Assembly: GCA_003988855.1 (NCBI GenBank)
Contig: QYAI01000218.1
Span: 1,574 to 65,573 of the forward strand
Length of the DNA: 64,000 bases
From: Arachnopeziza araneosa
Taxonomy: Eukaryota > Ascomycota > Leotiomycetes > Helotiales > Arachnopezizaceae
Direction: 5' to 3'
The translations under genes and the position numbers were made by a program. Shown one piece after another: positions 1-10,262 of the stretch; position 1 is the first letter of the stretch, and every line of letters begins with the position of its first letter. The notes below the pieces were generated by a model, which was not told the origin of the DNA, ran no database searches, and saw only the letters and a list, made by a program, of their open reading frames with translations.

Positions 1-397
1 TCTACAGTAGACTTCTCTCTGGCCCTAGTCCGAATAGACTCTGAATGTGCCCCTTATTATCCACACTTCGGAAATGAGATCCTGTCGCCCGTGCCGTCCA
101 CACATGACAATCGGTTCACGTGATATCCTGCTCATCACAGTATCTAAAGCCTGGGATAAACGGGACTTTGTTATTGCACAACATAAGCGTCGAATCAAGC
201 AATTAGAAGCAAGACTTATGCAAATAAAGCCTAGAAAAAGAAGGAAGGTAAAGACTAGCTCTAATTCTAAGTTTGTGAATATTGAGGCTATTAAAAGGGC
301 TCAAATAGAAGCTGGAGATCGTAAAATTGAAGAGAAAGACTCTGATAAGGCTAGTCAACTTGCCTCTACATTATCTCATATTACAATTGAAGAATAA
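1..397 (+). pseudogene. 3' relic of a pogo/Fot-type DNA transposon transposase
   Basis: The last ~80 codons of this frame look like the C-terminal tail of fungal pogo/Fot-family DDE transposases: a basic segment with KQLEAR, then KPRKRRKV, then KFVNIEAIKRAQIEAG and an acidic end. In intact elements this tail follows the catalytic DDE core, which is absent here; the window starts inside the remnant and the residues before about position 150 do not look like transposase. The ATG at 47 is therefore probably not a true start. The frame ends at TAA 395-397. A nonfunctional copy is the best reading, but an intact element interrupted by the window edge cannot be fully excluded. Confidence 0.6.
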
Positions 398-1095
398 AAT
401 AATGATAATTTATTTGATGCGTGTGGTGGTGGTCCAAGCGGGGTGCCAGCTTCAGGGGGGTGCTAGTTACTAGGGGGTCCGACTTACAACGCTTTGGAAC
501 GAAGGTCGTGGGGATGACTAAAGCCAAAATTTATCTGGAACGCTATGCTACCTGCCACCCCCTAAAAGATTTCTGAAATCTGAGTATTTTCAGCCACAAG
601 TAACAGAGCGCTGCATCGTTAACACCATTCCTCTTAGATCTGATCAATCCCAATTAAATATGCAGGGTACTTTCTTGGCGGAGGTGTCTCTGGTTAATGC
701 ACCAAGAAGAAATGCTAACCTCTGCTCGGAAACGATTCAGTCACTTTTCCAGGCCAGAAGCAATCATCCCTTCCATGGTGCCGAGAATACATCAAACGGA
801 TGTGCCGGACACTCATTCTAATGTGCCGTCTCTTGCGAAACTGGGCTCTCCTCTGCCATAATTTTTTGCATGAATTGACTCATGTCAAAAGAGCTTCGAC
901 CAGCCAAATAGGGTTAAGCGGTAGGTTTAGTGTGAGTCACGTCGAGTGCAAGATAAGTCAGCAATCTCAATCCATGCACCCTAGGTATATTTAAATACTC
1001 AATCAAGGCCTTTTACCTGAGGCCCGAATACTGCTCTAGTAAAGGCGAGTGATCTTCTCTCCCCAAGATTTTTCCGGAACCTCTCAAATCTCAAC
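398..1095. other. intergenic, 3' flank of transposon relic and promoter of the aldo/keto reductase
   Basis: No convincing coding frame. A G-rich stretch near 440-480 follows the transposase tail and may belong to the dead element. The 3' part is the likely promoter and 5' UTR of the gene starting at 1096. Confidence 0.5.
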
Positions 1096-2217
1096 ATGAC
1101 TCTTTTCCTGCGAACCCTAGGCCGAGATGGCCCCAAAGTTTCCGCCGTTGGTCTCGGTTTCGGGAGCCTTGGCGGATTCTACGGACCGTCTGGCACCGTC
1201 GACGAGAGAGTGGCCCTTTTAGATCATGCGCATGCCACCGGATCGCGGCTTTGGGACGTGGCCGACGTTTACGCTGACAGTGAGGATGTCGTTGGCGAAT
1301 GGGTTAAGCGATCTGGCAAACGCAATGATGTTTTCCTAGCCACCAAGTTTTCGCTCCAACCCAAGCCTGAAGGAGGGTATACCTTTCGTTCCGATCCCGA
1401 GTATGTAAAGAGCGCATGCGAAAAGAGCCTCCAGAGACTAGGGGTGGACACTATTGACCTTTACTACTGCCACCGAGTAGATGGAGTGACGCCTATTGAG
1501 AAGACCATTGAAGCCATGGTGGAACTGAAAAAGTAAGCTCACCCAAAGATGTCAGTAAGCGATTTCTAATCTTCAATTTATAGCCAAGGAAAGATTCGGT
1601 ATCTTGGTCTGTCAGAGGTCTCGGTAGCCACGCTACGCCGAGCACATGCCATTCACCCAATCAGCGCACTGCAGATGGAATACAGCCTATTAACACTCGA
1701 CATTGAATCATCAAAGTCAGAGATCCTGAAAACCTGCCGCGAGTTAGGCGTGGCCATCGTGGCTTACAGCCCTGTGGGACGCGGTGTTCTGGCGGGCCAG
1801 TTTCAATCCCACGCCGAACTCCCCGAAAAGGACATACGCCGCTTTCTACCCAAGTACTCGGAGGAGAACTTCCCCAAGATCTTGAAACTGGTGCGGGGTG
1901 TGAAGGATGTGGCGAGCACCCATGGGAGTACCCCAGGTCAGGTCGCTCTTGCGTGGCTGCTCGCCCAAGGACCGGACATCATCCCTATTCCGGGTACGAA
2001 GTCGCCTGCTCGGATGGACGAGAATGCGGCCTCTACACTGCTTCACCTGAGCGGCCATGAATTGCAGGATATTCGGACCCTGGCGGAGGGAGCGGGTATT
2101 GAAGGTCTTCGGTACCCTGCTGCGTAAGTGCCTCCCCCTTTATTTTTGGCCGTACGAGGTGTTGACAGGTCGCATAGGATGATGGCTACTCTCCAAACAG
2201 ATACCCCGCCACTGTAG
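1096..2217 (+). CDS. aldo/keto reductase, YakC-like
   Basis: NAD(P)H-dependent reductase of carbonyl compounds, probably cytosolic. Exons 1096-1532, 1584-2123 and 2178-2217 give 338 aa. The catalytic tetrad is visible as Asp54 (RLWDVADVYAD), Tyr59, Lys84 (LATKFS) and His126 (YYCHRVD). The exon 1/2 join restores NQGKIRYLGLSE, a hallmark of the family. The frame would stop at 2125-2127, but a GTAAGT donor at 2124 and an acceptor ending at 2177 add MMATLQTDTPPL, the usual end of this subfamily, so I prefer the three-exon model. The start is in good context (CAACATGAC). The physiological substrate cannot be told from sequence. It is isolated and shows no obvious partner genes. Confidence 0.9.
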
Positions 2218-3406
2218 GGATGCGAGAAATGGATTTGTTGGGTGCAAACTCTACCTACTAAGTAGTTGTCTCGATTAGATTTTCAGCAGCGAGGAAAAGG
2301 AGTTTACGCAAGCTGGTATGCGAGCTACTTGGTGTCAGAACAGCGCAAAAATATTCATATAAAATCTGCTCAAATTTATGATTCTTTGCAACCGTCTAAA
2401 TCTGCACCCCTTCGTCCACTGTTAATACGCGGTAAATACAGCGGGGTTGAGTATTATATTTGTTGAATCTGACAGACAAGCCTCATCCCAGAGTAAGCCT
2501 GGCGCCTGAAACGTTTTAGCATTCCAGAGTCCATACCCGTGCTACGAAATACTCCCAGAGCCGAAAGGCTGGAACAGGTAGACTGGGTGCTATGCTCAAC
2601 TCGAGTCACTCAAAATCCCTTATACTGTATCGGTCTCACATTTTGAACATAGTTATATTTTGTACCTTTATGGTTGGCACGTAACAATCTGTTGTTCTCC
2701 ACGAAAAGCTTTTCCCTCGTCAGGGTAGTAACTCTTTAATTCAGTATCTATTTGCGTAAGTTTCTGTTGGGCCTGCCGCTACTCTTCCTCTTCTCTCTAT
2801 TTATCTTGATCAAGAAGTTTATTTGTAAGTACCAAGATAACACCGCCTCACAATTGAAATCGAGAAAACTATTTTTGGTGTATTTGCAGCCCCCAGAGCA
2901 GAAGGACAAGCACAGAGATTCGACAAATTACGTAAAGTGATAAAAACACGTGTGATACAATCCTTATCCACCAGGGAGTGCAGCAAGTGCCGGTCGCGAA
3001 CTACCTCTTAAAGCCAGCGGCTCCAGCGGTAGTAGCCGGCCAGCCGAGATGTAGGTCCGATATGCGACATGCTTCCCAGCTAGGACCTACCTATTTCGAA
3101 TATCCCTGCATCAACGCACTTTCAATGCATGTATATGTTACATTCGCTATCAATCTTATCAATCTTATCAATCTTTCACTTCTAGATACTGTCCTTGTCT
3201 ACTGTACTGCTGCTAGATGCAAATCATTATGTTGCCTTCCCATTCGGTCCCTGCCGAGAGAGTCAACATCTCTCGAAATAGAAGCTGAAAACGATATGGA
3301 GAGGCATGCAACCCTCGTGGCGCGGGATAATACTTAACAGCAAGTTTTCCCGCGACTATTGATGAAGTTTACAGCACCGGGATCACGAAGATTGCTTCCT
3401 GAGAAT
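2218..3406. other. intergenic region without a supported gene
   Basis: Only short unrelated open frames. AT-rich, with one tandem of AATCTTATC near 3150-3172. The right part is the promoter and 5' leader of the carboxypeptidase gene. Confidence 0.5.
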
Positions 3407-5110
3407 ATGGTCAAGATGTGGAAGCTGAACACTTGTTCTCTACTTCTTATTTTTTTGACTTGCGTGACAGCAGCTCGGAATCATCCCATTGAAAGGAGTT
3501 ACAAAAACACCACGACCCAAAGCACCAATAAGTCGCGTTGGCTTACGAGCAGTACAAGAAGTATACCAATCTTCAATTGTTCGAACTTTGCTGACAAAAT
3601 CACAGAATTTTTGGTCAACGGAACAGCAGTCCCCGAAGTCGATTGGGATTTAGGAGAGTCATATGCCGGTTTGATTCCAGTCACAGCTGCAAACAACTCC
3701 GATAATTACTACTTCTGGTTCTTTCCCTCCAAGAACACTCTCGCAACCGATGAGATTATAATATGGCTTGCAGGAGGTCCAGGTAAACTCCTCTTTTATC
3801 ATATCTCCTAGAACCTCGAAGCTCAAATATCTAATCTAATGACATTTAGGATGTTCCGGCCTCATGACATTGATCAACGAAAACGGACCCTTCACCTGGC
3901 AACCCGGAACAGTGAAGCCAAACAACAACGCCTGGTCACTTCAAAACCTTACCCATGTTCTTTACATCGATCAACCTGCGGGAACCGGATTTTCTCAAGG
4001 AAATATCACGCTCACGAATGAGACAGAGTTGGCCGCGAGATTTCTCTCGTGGTGGAAGAACTTTAGCAAAACTTTCAAGATGCAGAATTTCAAGATTTAT
4101 CTTGCGGGTGAGTCGTACTCGGGAAAATACGTTCCATATGTTGCGGATGCATTATTTAACGCGAATGATACAACATAGTGAGTTCTCACCTCGTCCTCAC
4201 AATGATAACTGCAACTCAGCTCACCACGCCCAGCTACAATATCCGCGGAACAATGATGAACGATGCTCTGATCGCACACAACGATCTCCAACTCTTTGTC
4301 CCCATTGTCTCCTTCACAAATGCCTGGAACCACCTCTGGAACTTGAATTCCACCTTTATGAGCGAGATCAACGCCTTTGCCGCGAGCAAAAAATGCAATT
4401 ACACCAGCTACATGTCGGAATGGCTCTCTTATCCTGCACCACAACACGAGCCCAAGGTTACCTACGGCTCATGCGATTTCGTCGGCGATGCCATCGTGGG
4501 TGCCATTCAGGCCAAGAACCCGTGCTTAGATCTACTCCAGATCACGAATTACTGCCCCTTACAATACGACGTTGTGACTCCACCGCTGTATCCGGGATAT
4601 CCACGGTATCGATCGACCGGCGGCCCGAGATACTATTTCAACCGGCACGACGTCAAGAAAGCCATCAATGCACCAGGCATCCGCTGGGAGGAATGCACCA
4701 ACATCAACGTCTTCGTCGACGGATTCGATCGCAGTGCCCCACCATACCATTCCGTCTACCCCCGAGTCATCGAGAAGAGCGATCGTACGGTCCTGGCGCA
4801 TGGTCAGCTTGATATGGCACTCATCACCAACGGGACACTTATGACGATTCAGCAGATGAAGTGGAATGGAACGAGAGGCTTTGCACAGAAACCGTCCAAG
4901 CCGTTTGTGGTTCCAGAAAGGGCTAGGATGGACGTGCATAGTCTTGCCGGAAGTGGGACCTTTGGCACTACGCATACGGAGAGAGGTCTGACTTGGATTT
5001 CTGTCGATCTGGCCGGCCATATGTTGCCTCAGTATGCTCCTAGTGCGGCATATAGGTATACAGAGTTCTTGCTAGGGAGGATCACGGAGGATGATCTTTC
5101 TACTGGGTGA
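3407..5110 (+). CDS. secreted serine carboxypeptidase (peptidase family S10)
   Basis: Removes C-terminal amino acids from peptides, in the secretory pathway or outside the cell. Exons (3407)-3782, 3850-4177 and 4234-5110 give about 526 aa. Residues 1-22 form a signal peptide (MVKMWKL, then a Leu/Ile-rich stretch). An in-frame ATG at 3362 would add 15 residues ahead of it, so the 3407 start is preferred but not certain. The first join rebuilds the substrate-binding motif GGPGCSG. The catalytic Ser lies in GESYSGKY (about residue 211), Asp in GQLDMAL (about 427) and His in AGHMLPQY (about 496). Several N-x-T/S glycosylation sites fit a secreted enzyme. Length is normal for the family. Confidence 0.9.
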
Positions 5111-5527
5111 GGTTGGATTGGGAGGTTCGGAGCAAGGGTTAAGAGGGAAGAGGAATTGGTTTTCTTGTACATAACTTTCGAGATGGGATACCTTACAGAT
5201 CGCTAAGTTGTGGCTCGATTTTCGTGTCAATATAAACATTGCATGTAAATATTAAACTCGGATGCACCCGCCCCAAAACTCAATACTCGTTATCACTGTT
5301 TAATATAAATTGTCCCATTATTTAGATCTACTCTACTGAAAAGAACCTACCCTAGAGTTCTCATGCGCGATGCTCACAAGAATCATCACCCTCTCGCTTG
5401 TCCCTTATATATGCCCCTTAAAGCCTAGCGAGATCTACCCCTGTGAAGTCATCCGACCCCACTTTCCAGGCCGCCATAGAGTCGAGCTTCACGCCTCTTG
5501 TATTATGTGAATATAACAGCAGCAATC
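5111..5527. other. intergenic: carboxypeptidase 3' region and amine oxidase promoter
   Basis: No coding frame of note. It separates two genes on the same strand. Confidence 0.5.
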
Positions 5528-8205
5528 ATGTTTGCTGTCAAGAAGATCAAAGTGCAAGCGTGGGTGCTAGTCACCGGTTTACTGACATTCTCTCTTCTCG
5601 TGGTTACCATATCCAATCCCTTCGTCACGCATCTGAAACACTTCGTTTTTGAATCCGGTTCTTCCGACTCCATATCGACTCATGTTCCCAGACATAATGT
5701 GTGGTCGGATCTGAGTCCGAGTGAAGCGGAAGGAGTTGTATCCTTCCTCTTTGCTCAGCGGGGTCTGAATTTGACCAAGTCAGCCGAAGCGAGCGGGTTG
5801 GTGTCCCATCTCAAGTCTCATGTCAATGACTGATTAGGGTGATTTAGGAATGACAATCGCATTGCACTTGTGGAGGTGCTGCAGCCAAACAAGTCCGACG
5901 TTCTTTCCTATCTGGACGGAACATCTGGGCCACCACCGCGATGGGCTCAAGCTATCATCGCACATGGTACGACGGATGAGGCTCGTGTTGCGAATTACAT
6001 GGTATGAGCAAGTTGTATGTTGTAAAGTATCATGTTGATCTCACAGTTTAGGTTGGTCCACTGCCCGTCAGTAAAGCAACCACAGTGCTTCCTCTGGACT
6101 ATATATATAGCTCAGGGAGGAACTACGCGCTCAATTCTCTCGCCGATGAACCCAAACTTCGGGCCTGGGCAACGTCATATATCCTGAACAACACGGACAT
6201 CATAGACGAGCTTCTCAGTGATGTCTTTATCCTGCTCATCTTTATGTTTAGTTGATTAACTAATCATGACACAGAATACTCATAATATCCTGTCTGACAT
6301 TGTTACCATCGCAAGAATATCATACATAGACCATAGCTCTCTGATGATCTGGGCGCAATTTGGAAGAGTCGGTCGCGGTTCCGATGCCACGTCTCTCTTA
6401 CCTCAAGGTCTTTACGTTCAAATCAGTAAGGCACATTCCCGCCCCTTTGGCAAAACTAACGCTCCCAAGATGCGTCCACTCGTGACCCCTCGAATTGGAG
6501 ACCATTAAAGTGGTACTACAACAACCAACTTTACGCATCGGAGAATGAACTGCGCGCTGCTTTGCAGTCTCCCGATTTCAGGAAGAGTGGCTTGAATCTT
6601 GATGGGGACTGGACTGCTCTCGAAGATTTCGATTCAGTGCCTTCCGGCCGAGAGCAGGCACCACCGACGATGATACAGCCAGGTGGAGGAAGATACAAGG
6701 TGGATGAGAAACAGAAGTTTGTATCCTGGATGGGCTTTGAGTTCTACATGACCACGTCGTCCGCTACTGGTCTCGCACTGTATGATATCAGATTCAACGG
6801 CGATAGTGTGCTCTACGAGCTGGGGATGCAAGAAGCCATGGCTCATTATGCAGGAGACGACCCGGTGCAAGGTGGTCAAGAGTTCCTGGATAGCTCCATG
6901 TTCATGGGTCTGGCTATGTTCGAACTTGTTCCAGGTTACGACTGTCCCGCGTACGCAACGTATCTATCGACGAGCTACCGTAACGGAGACTCAGACCAGT
7001 TCTACAAGAACAGCATCTGTGTCTTTGAATATACAGCTGATCACCCGCTTCAGCGCCACACGGCCGACGAACGCGTGTCCATATCCAGGAACACGTATCT
7101 GGTTGTGAGATTCGTATCGACCGTGTGGAACTACGACTACACTTTTGACTACATCTTCTACCTAGACGGCACGGTTGAAGTCAAGGTGCGAGCAAGTGGC
7201 TTCATCTTTGGCGCTTTCTGGACCGGGAACCACGGGAACGAAGACGAGTACGGCTACCGGGTGCACGACGCCGTCTCGACCAGCATGCACGACCACGTCA
7301 TCAACTTCAAAGCCGATCTCGACATTGCCGGGACGAGCAACACGGTGATGCGCGTGGCCGCCGAGCCCATCACCACGGAGTATCCGTGGGACGAGGCGGA
7401 GACCACGCCTCGCCATACCATGCATCTCGTCCACTGGCCGATCGAGAGGGAGACAAGTCTTGACTGGCCGCACAACTCCCGCGAGCTGTTTGTCGTCGTG
7501 AATCAGAATGCCACCAATTCGTGGGGTGAGAAGAGAGGCTATCGGATTCAGCCTGGTACGGGCGTGGGTGCTCCCGTCCATCTCACGATCTTGAACTCCA
7601 CGACCCTGGGCAAGTCTGCCGAGTGGGCATCCCAAGACCTCTGGGTACTGAAACGGAAGGACACGGAGCCCAAAAGCTCCAGCCCCCTCAACCAACTCTC
7701 CCCACTCGATCCCATCGTCGACTTTAGTAAATTCGTCGACGACGAGGATATTGTCCAGGAAGACTTGTGAGTTGTGGCAACTGTGCTTATTTTTACCATT
7801 TTATATTAATCCATCGCTGTAGGGTCATCTGGTTCAACCTGGGCACACATCACATCCCGCACTCGGGCGATATCCCAAACACCCTGATGCACACCTCCTC
7901 CTCGTCGGTCATGTTCACGCCCTTCAACTTCCACGACGCGGATCCGAGCCGCCGCACACGCCAAGGCGTCAAGATCGAGCGGGGGAAACAGCCCAGGTAT
8001 TTCGGCGGGACGTATTCCCAAGGCGTCAAGTTGGAAAAGGTGAGTCTGATTCATCCCAGCTGTCATGTTGACACGGGAGAACGGCTAACTTGGGTCGTCG
8101 TAGACGGATCTCGAGCCCGATCTGAGCGCGTACAAAGTCCCCGAAGAGGCAGGCACGTATGAAGGCCATTTTGAAAAGGTCGGGGGGCCGGCACCCTGGC
8201 AATGA
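5528..8205 (+). CDS. membrane-anchored copper amine oxidase (TPQ-dependent)
   Basis: Oxidises primary amines to aldehydes with release of hydrogen peroxide and ammonia. Seven exons: 5528-5796, 5848-6001, 6052-6222, 6275-6425, 6470-7766, 7823-8039 and 8104-8205; about 786 aa. An uncleaved N-terminal anchor follows a basic start (residues ~12-32). The topaquinone precursor Tyr is in WNYDYTFDY (about residue 470), the base Asp in PGYDCPAY (about 406), and the copper ligands are MHDHVINF (about 522/524) plus the His in NTLMHTSSS. The intron at 6223-6274 has a weak GTCTTT donor and is the least certain join; the 5797-5847 donor (GTTGGT) is also unusual. The C-terminal coding part is GC-richer than the flanks. 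The substrate is unknown. Confidence 0.88.
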
Positions 8206-8747
8206 TAGTGTAGAACTCATCTATAATCGACCATGAGCCAAGTACAGTGAATATACGAAGACCTGGCTCCAGCTTGAGGTTAGTTTTGAGTGGGACCCTA
8301 AGACCATATAAACGAACTCGGATCAGACCTAGAGGATATTAACGAGCTCGACCACATGCAGAGCGAGAAGCTTGGCAGGAGGAGATGACCATCTACTTAT
8401 ATATACGCTGAAGTTAGGCGGTGCAGAGAAAGCGGTGTGAGTCACATGAGTTTGAAATAGGGAGTTTGACCAGTAACATAAACGAGTATATAAAATTAAC
8501 ATAGATGAGTATATAAAAGTAAAAGACGTGATTATATACGGCATCTACTATAAGAAAACATGGAATCTTACAGCATAAACTAGGATGCTCTGGGGACTCT
8601 GACCGGTAACATAAACGAGTATATACGGCATCTGCTGCATGAAAACATAGAATTTTACAGCATCGCGCAATTATTATGCTATAAAACCTGTCAATAACGT
8701 GATTGCCCACCCCTGTCGCGGCGTGATTCGGCAGTTGGCACGCAGAG
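8206..8747. repeat. AT-rich intergenic region with an imperfect dispersed duplication
   Basis: The words TAACATAAACGAGTATATA (8474 and 8604) and CGGCATCT-n-GAAAACAT-n-TACAGCAT (about 8539 and 8623) each occur twice, in the same order, as a diverged direct duplication. No gene is seen. Confidence 0.5.
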
Positions 8748-9022
8748 GGCGTTATATCTCATTGGAAGGAAAGGCTTCGGTCGTTGAATGGAAGACTGTA
8801 TATCTCATGAGAAGGTAAAGGGTACATTGTCAAAGAAAAGACTCTATATCTTATGGGAGGGAAAAGCCTAGATTATCAAATAACAGGCTCTATATCTGAT
8901 TAGAAGAGAAAGGCCAAATCGTAAATAAAGACTCTGTATCTCATGAGAAGAAAGAGCCTGAATTATTAAATAGAAGACGCTATATCTCATCAGAAGGAGA
9001 GGGAAGGGATCGAGAAGAAACA
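8748..9022. repeat. degenerate tandem repeat, six units of 44-47 bp
   Basis: Units start near 8748, 8793, 8840, 8886, 8930 and 8976, each opening with a variant of GACTCTATATCTCATgAGAAG and continuing with a purine-rich part ending in AATTATCAAATA-like sequence. Spacing is 45, 47, 46, 44 and 46 bp. It lies between the convergent amine oxidase and the 9141-10262 gene, and no coding frame follows its period. Confidence 0.75.
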
Positions 9023-9140
9023 AACACGTTTCAAGTGGGTATAGAGGCGTTGGATTCAAGATCGCGGAGCAAGGCTATGAACAGAAATCTAACAGAGCTA
9101 AATGACAAGCTACGGAAGGGATCCGCGTCCAAAACCAATG

Positions 9141-10262
9141 TCACTCGTCCTCCTCATCCTCGTCGCCGTGGTGTATCGTGTGGTTGCCATCCTTGTCCTT
9201 GCCGGCGCTCCACAGGCTGAGGATGCTGCCGCGGTGCTCGCGCCCAGAGCCGTTCGAGGGGCGGCGCAGGGCCTTGTCGGTGGGCGGATCGAGTCGGGAG
9301 GAGCGGCGGGAAGAGGCGCCGCCGCCGCTGGAGGAGATGGATGTCTGGTCGTTGATGGCCTCCTCGTCGGAGGAGAAGTCGCCACTCTTGTCGGACCACA
9401 TGCTCAGGACGCTGCCGCGGCGCTCGCCCACCTTCTTGGACGACGGGATCTTGGGCGCGTTGGCGATGGTCGGGCTGAAGGTGATGCTTTTGCGGGCGGC
9501 GGCCGCCTTGTCGCTCGGGGAGCTGGGGATCTGGACCTCGGCCGCGGCCATGACGTCATCGTGGTCGTCCTTGAAGACGCTCAGGATGCTGCCGTTGACG
9601 TCGCTGCGCCCCGAGTCTTTGGAGAGGCTTGGATAGTTCTCAATCTTGCCAATGGTGGGTGGGGGGATCGAGGCCTTGCGCTCCGTCGGTCGCTCATCTG
9701 GGATCACGATGGCGTCATCAAAGTGCTGGTTCTGCTTTGTAAAGGCGCTGAGGACGCTGCCCAGACGGCCTTCTTGGGCCTCTTTCTGCAGCTGGGGATA
9801 GTTCTCGATGCCCTCAATCTGGTTGCCGAGGGCGAGCGCGGCCTGGCGCTTCCGCTCGTACAGTTCTCTCTCCGCAGGGTCGTCCGGAATGGCGACCCCA
9901 TTCTCGTGGCCAATCTCAAAGGAGCTCAGGATGCTCCCGGCGCGGTCCTTGCTCCCCTTGGGCTTTTTGTTGTAGCCCTCGATGTTCTTCCATTGGAGGC
10001 CGCCGATGTTCCGGCGTCGTTCCTGGTGGGAGAAGCTGTCCTTCTCGGCCGTGACGACGTCCCAGTCCTCGCGGTAGTCGGTATCGGATTCCTCATCAGA
10101 CGGGTTGGAGAACTCCATTGAGGGAGCGGCTGCTGGGCCCGGTGTTAGTGGATCTTCTAGATAGGCGTGGGAGAGAAGAGTTCAGATCAAGGACTCACAG
10201 GAGTGTGGAGCGCTCTCGGTTGCCACAACTTGAATGGTGGGGAGAGAAGGGTTGGCCGCCAT
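9141..10262 (-). CDS. acidic low-complexity protein with five GS[I/V]LSx[F/W] repeats
   Basis: Function unknown. Exon 1 is 10262-10199 and exon 2 is 10132-9141 (66-bp intron, GTGAGT donor), giving 351 aa. The spliced start MAANPSLPTIQVV is preferred over the internal ATG at 10118 because the join keeps frame exactly and the donor and CTAAC branch are good. The protein has no signal peptide or membrane segment. A short motif recurs five times: RAGSILSSF, RLGSVLSAF, VNGSILSVF, RRGSVLSMW and HRGSILSLW, separated by 45-65 mostly polar residues. Several copies have Arg upstream of Ser, as in basophilic kinase sites. The end is strongly acidic. GC content is clearly higher than in flanking DNA. It is probably intrinsically disordered, perhaps a scaffold or signalling target; this is inference. 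Confidence 0.8.

Noticed and set aside
3955..4812. 285-codon plus-strand frame
   Set aside because: Overlaps the carboxypeptidase in another frame and is Arg/His/Ser-rich noise.
9102..10121. Long plus-strand frame (339 codons)
   Set aside because: Antisense of the acidic repeat protein; its hydrophobic repeats mirror the minus-strand codons, and the minus-strand gene has a good intron and start.
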